Part shown: one piece after another, positions 61,352 to 64,000 of the stretch | Position numbering within the stretch: position 1 is the first letter of the stretch | Layout: every line of letters begins with the position of its first letter | Assembly: GCF_014217545.1 (NCBI RefSeq) | Contig: NZ_CP043178.1 | Location: forward strand, 3,968,001-4,032,000 | Reading direction: 5' to 3' | DNA length: 64,000 nucleotides | Source: Pseudarthrobacter sp. NBSH8 | GTDB lineage: Bacteria > Actinomycetota > Actinomycetes > Actinomycetales > Micrococcaceae | Translations under genes and position numbers: made by a program | Notes under the pieces: model-generated | Databases searched by the model: none | What the model was told of the DNA's origin: nothing | Seen by the model: the letters and a program-made list of their open reading frames with translations, nothing else

Positions 61352-62314
61352 TTACTTTCCTGCCGTTGCCGGGGCGGTTTCCGGAGCGGACTCGCTGCCG
61401 GGTCCACCGGTCAGGTGTGAGTGGTATTCCACTTCGTCCTTGGTGAGATCGAAGTAGGCGTCTTCCAGAGACGACTGCTGCGGGGTGAGCTCGTAGACGA
61501 GGACCCGGTTGTCCAGTGCCACCTGGGCGATCTGCCGCGCGTCCAGGCCCGTCACTTCCAGGGTTTCGGGCTGGCCCTGATCCACCGTCACGCCATCGCC
61601 GGACAGCAGGGCTGACAGCTGGGTGGCCGCGGATGTGCGGACCAGGGTCTTGACCTGACGGGTGCCCGCAATGATGTCCTGCACGGGGGCGTCCGCAATA
61701 ATTTTTCCGCGGCCGATCACGATCAGGTGATCTGCTGTCTGGGCCATCTCGCTCATGAGGTGTGAGGACAGGAAGACGGTCTTGCCCTCTCCGGCAAGGT
61801 AGCGGACCAGGTTGCGGACCCACAACACACCTTCCGGATCGAGGCCGTTGACCGGCTCGTCCAGGATCAGGGTCTGAGGATCGCCCAAGAGCGCGTTGGC
61901 AATGCCCAGGCGCTGCCCCATGCCCAGCGAGAAGCCGCCTGCCTTCTTCCGGGCCACGGCCTCCAAACCGGTCATCTCGATGACTTCATGTACCCGGGAT
62001 GTGGGGATGTTGTGCGTCGCCGCCATGGCCCGCAGGTGGTTGTAGGCGCTGCGGCTGGTGTGAACCGCTTTGGCGTCCAGCAGCGCTCCGACCTCGTGCA
62101 GGGGGGCCGGGTGGTCGGCGTAGTGCAGGCCGTTGACTGTCACCGTGCCCGACGTCGGGCGGTCCAGTCCCATGATCATGCGCATGGTGGTGGATTTGCC
62201 GGCTCCGTTCGGACCTAGGAAGCCCGTTACTTGCCCTGCCTTGACGGTGAAGCTGACGCCGTCAACCGCCGTTTTGCTGCCGTAGACCTTGGACAGGCCT
62301 GTTGCCTCAATCAT
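61352..62314 (-). CDS. ABC transporter ATP-binding protein
   Basis: A 320-residue ATPase: Walker A GFLGPNGAGKSTTM, signature FSLGMGQRLGIA, Walker B LILDEPVNGLDPEG, and H-loop LSSHLMSEM. The C-terminal 100 residues are the extra domain of drug-exporter ATPases (QVKTLVRTSAATQLSALL). First gene of a four-gene operon with the permease and two-component genes. The substrate is unknown; antimicrobial peptide or lipid export is typical for this arrangement. Confidence 0.92.
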   Translation of the reverse strand: MIEATGLSKVYGSKTAVDGVSFTVKAGQVTGFLGPNGAGKSTTMRMIMGLDRPTSGTVTVNGLHYADHPAPLHEVGALLDAKAVHTSRSAYNHLRAMAATHNIPTSRVHEVIEMTGLEAVARKKAGGFSLGMGQRLGIANALLGDPQTLILDEPVNGLDPEGVLWVRNLVRYLAGEGKTVFLSSHLMSEMAQTADHLIVIGRGKIIADAPVQDIIAGTRQVKTLVRTSAATQLSALLSGDGVTVDQGQPETLEVTGLDARQIAQVALDNRVLVYELTPQQSSLEDAYFDLTKDEVEYHSHLTGGPGSESAPETAPATAGK

Positions 62315-62487
62315 GGAAGTGTTCCTTAGAACAGCAGCCGCGTGGCTGCGGAATGCGGGGAAGTTTCGTTTGTACGCTCCACGCTACCGACGGCACCGCC
62401 GGATTTCGCCTGTCTCAGGGATGATTCAGGGTCGAATCAGGGTAGTCCGGACGGATGATTAGGGGTCCCCTCCGGGACGCAGCCGCC

Positions 62488-63984
62488 TTAGGTGCGGGGC
62501 GAGTAGTACGTCAGGGCGCGCGGTTCCACCCGGATCCGGACGCTTCGCACGCCGGCCAGTGCTTCGCCGTCGACCGCCAGCGCCATGGGGGAGCCTTCCG
62601 ACTCAATCCGGACCTCTCTGGCTTCCCGCAGGTGGGTGATCCGGGACGTCGACACCGTGCCGGTCAGCACCGACCACAGGAGCCGGAGCCGGGCAAAGGA
62701 TTCGTCGGCGGTGATCATCCGGACATCCAGGACGCCGTCGTCCAGCACGGGCCGCGACAAGGGCGCGTGGTCCCGGGGGTAGTAGCGGCCGCGGCCGATG
62801 TACGCGATCCAGAGTTTGTGCCGGACACCGTCCACGGTCAAGGCGGTGGGCGTCCCTGCGGCGAAGGTCCGGAACATTGCCGCAACGCCGGCCAGCGGTT
62901 TGCCGAGGGCCGGCTGCAGCTGCTCCCTGCGCCGGACGAGGTTGGGGTAGAGGCCGATGCTGGCGGTGTTCAGCATGATCAGGTCAGCTCTCTCCGGGTT
63001 GCCCGCCAGCCCGCGCTCCACGGTCACAACGCCGACGTCGGCGCGGGCCGCTTCACCTGCGGTCGCGGCTGCCACAGCGTCGTTAAGGTTGCCAGTTCCC
63101 GTGTCCCGGGCGAAGTGGTTAAGGGTCCCGCCCGGGAGCACCAGCAGGGGAAGGGAACGTTGGACGGCTGCCGCGGCCGCGGTGCCAACGGTTCCGTCTC
63201 CGCCCCAGACACCCAGGGCACGGGTATCCGGGTGGGAAGCGGTGGCCTGGATAGCCTCGACCAAACTCTCACCTAGCTGGACCGTTTTTATATACGCTTT
63301 GGGGAATACTTCCTGGAGGGCGTCCGCTGTCTGTTCCGTAAACGAGCCGCCAAGGGTATTCACCACGATGCTGAGGCCTTCACCGCCGGGCAGCGTGGGG
63401 GCTTCGGTTTCGGTGCGGGACACACCGGGAAACGGTGGGCGGACTGGCCACCACTTGCGGGTCACCAGCGCCGCCCCTGCGCCGATCGCCGAACCGAAGA
63501 ACACATCCGATGGCCAATGGGCGCCGGTATGGACCCGCGAGTAGGCCACCCCCAGTGCCACCGGCGCAAGTGCCGCACCGACCACCGGCTTGACCATCCC
63601 GGCGCCGAGCGCGAAGGCAATAGCCGAGGCCGAATGCCCCGATGGCATGGATGAGCTGGTGGGCTGCGGGTGGACGAACCGGAAAACCGGCAGATGCTCC
63701 GGGAGCGGCCGTGCCCGCGGAAGCAGCGTCTTGAACACCACATTGGTCACCGCTGATGCCACCGCTTGGGCGATCAGCCCGTGCATGGCGGCCCTCCGGG
63801 GCTTGCCGGGAAACGCGGCCATGATCGCCGCTGCCACCATCCACAGTTTGCCGTGAGTGGCGGACGCCGAGAGGCGGCGGAAAAACGTATCGTGGTTCCC
63901 GCCCGGGAACGACGCCACACCGCGGACGAGATACCGGTCAAGTCGGCTGATCAACCCGGGTGCTTTGCGCCACACTCTGTACAT
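62488..63984 (-). CDS. PAP2 phosphatase fused to a diacylglycerol kinase-like domain
   Basis: A 498-residue fusion. Residues 1-185 are a membrane PAP2 phosphatase with all three motifs: KTLLPRARPLPE (K-x6-RP), SMPSGHS, and SRVHTGAHWPSD. Residues 205-498 are a DAGK/sphingosine-kinase-like catalytic domain (GGDGTVGTAAAAAV, LPGGTLNHFARDTG, DDGVLDVRMI). The two activities act in opposite directions on a lipid phosphate, and such fusions occur in actinobacteria. The start is ATG at 63982-63984, with GTG three bases upstream as an alternative. Confidence 0.9.
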   Translation of the reverse strand: MYRVWRKAPGLISRLDRYLVRGVASFPGGNHDTFFRRLSASATHGKLWMVAAAIMAAFPGKPRRAAMHGLIAQAVASAVTNVVFKTLLPRARPLPEHLPVFRFVHPQPTSSSMPSGHSASAIAFALGAGMVKPVVGAALAPVALGVAYSRVHTGAHWPSDVFFGSAIGAGAALVTRKWWPVRPPFPGVSRTETEAPTLPGGEGLSIVVNTLGGSFTEQTADALQEVFPKAYIKTVQLGESLVEAIQATASHPDTRALGVWGGDGTVGTAAAAAVQRSLPLLVLPGGTLNHFARDTGTGNLNDAVAAATAGEAARADVGVVTVERGLAGNPERADLIMLNTASIGLYPNLVRRREQLQPALGKPLAGVAAMFRTFAAGTPTALTVDGVRHKLWIAYIGRGRYYPRDHAPLSRPVLDDGVLDVRMITADESFARLRLLWSVLTGTVSTSRITHLREAREVRIESEGSPMALAVDGEALAGVRSVRIRVEPRALTYYSPRT

Positions 63985-64000
63985 CACCCCACCCTATTAC

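Noticed and set aside
60450..61823. A longer ABC permease starting at 61823
   Set aside because: The extra 159 codons overlap the ATPase gene in another frame and are compositionally unlike protein. The ATG at 61346 has a ribosome-binding site.

Overview
This is high-GC actinobacterial chromosome, most likely a soil Micrococcaceae (Arthrobacter, Pseudarthrobacter or Paenarthrobacter). That inference rests on the gene content: a protocatechuate/shikimate catabolic operon, a DUF2277 protein, a CsoR-CopZ-CopA island, an rpsF-ssb-rpsR-rplI block with dnaB nearby, GTG starts and ATGA/GTGA overlaps. There are no rRNA or tRNA genes and no CRISPR array.

Layout. (1) 1-9741: a minus-strand operon for shikimate to protocatechuate to 3-oxoadipate (shikimate dehydrogenase, QsuB-type dehydratase, pcaH, pcaG, pcaB, pcaD, pcaC and the 5' end of a thiolase gene), an IclR regulator and a divergent shikimate-type MFS transporter. 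(2) 9.9-15.7 kb: LigC-like DNA ligase, a MoaD-like/BNR-repeat pair, a proline-rich surface protein followed by a sortase, and a stress protein. (3) 16-19.2 kb: copper island behind two CsoR-type palindromes. (4) 19.2-26.7 kb: small conserved genes, transporters (DMT, MATE), a CGNR regulator, DoxX, and a scar made of two broken genes. (5) 26.7-33.2 kb: dnaB, a DnaA-box-rich non-coding region, two proteins with L7/L12-like tails, an FMN reductase, an internally deleted phzF, then rplI, rpsR, ssb and rpsF. (6) 33.7-56.2 kb: a large surface-polysaccharide locus. It holds a LAL-type LuxR regulator, a DegT-family protein lacking the PLP lysine, a NeuD-type acyltransferase, a GH16 enzyme behind a c-di-AMP (ydaO/yuaA) riboswitch, a GT4 transferase, a Wzx flippase, a small-molecule kinase, a three-part nucleotidyltransferase/P-loop-kinase/C-terminal-domain fusion, a second GH16 enzyme, a polytopic membrane protein, three GT2 transferases, a complete IS1380-family insertion and a secreted PKD protein. 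(7) 56.2-64 kb: M18 aminopeptidase, a frameshifted intradiol dioxygenase, an ABC transporter with its own two-component system, and a PAP2-diacylglycerol kinase fusion.

The most distinctive part is the polysaccharide locus. It joins assembly and export functions to two exported GH16 enzymes, one apparently controlled by cyclic di-AMP, and has two proteins with unusual architecture or active sites. The window also carries at least four decayed loci (aztD-like, its unidentified neighbour, phzF, intradiol dioxygenase) and one IS, so it looks like a recently remodelled region.
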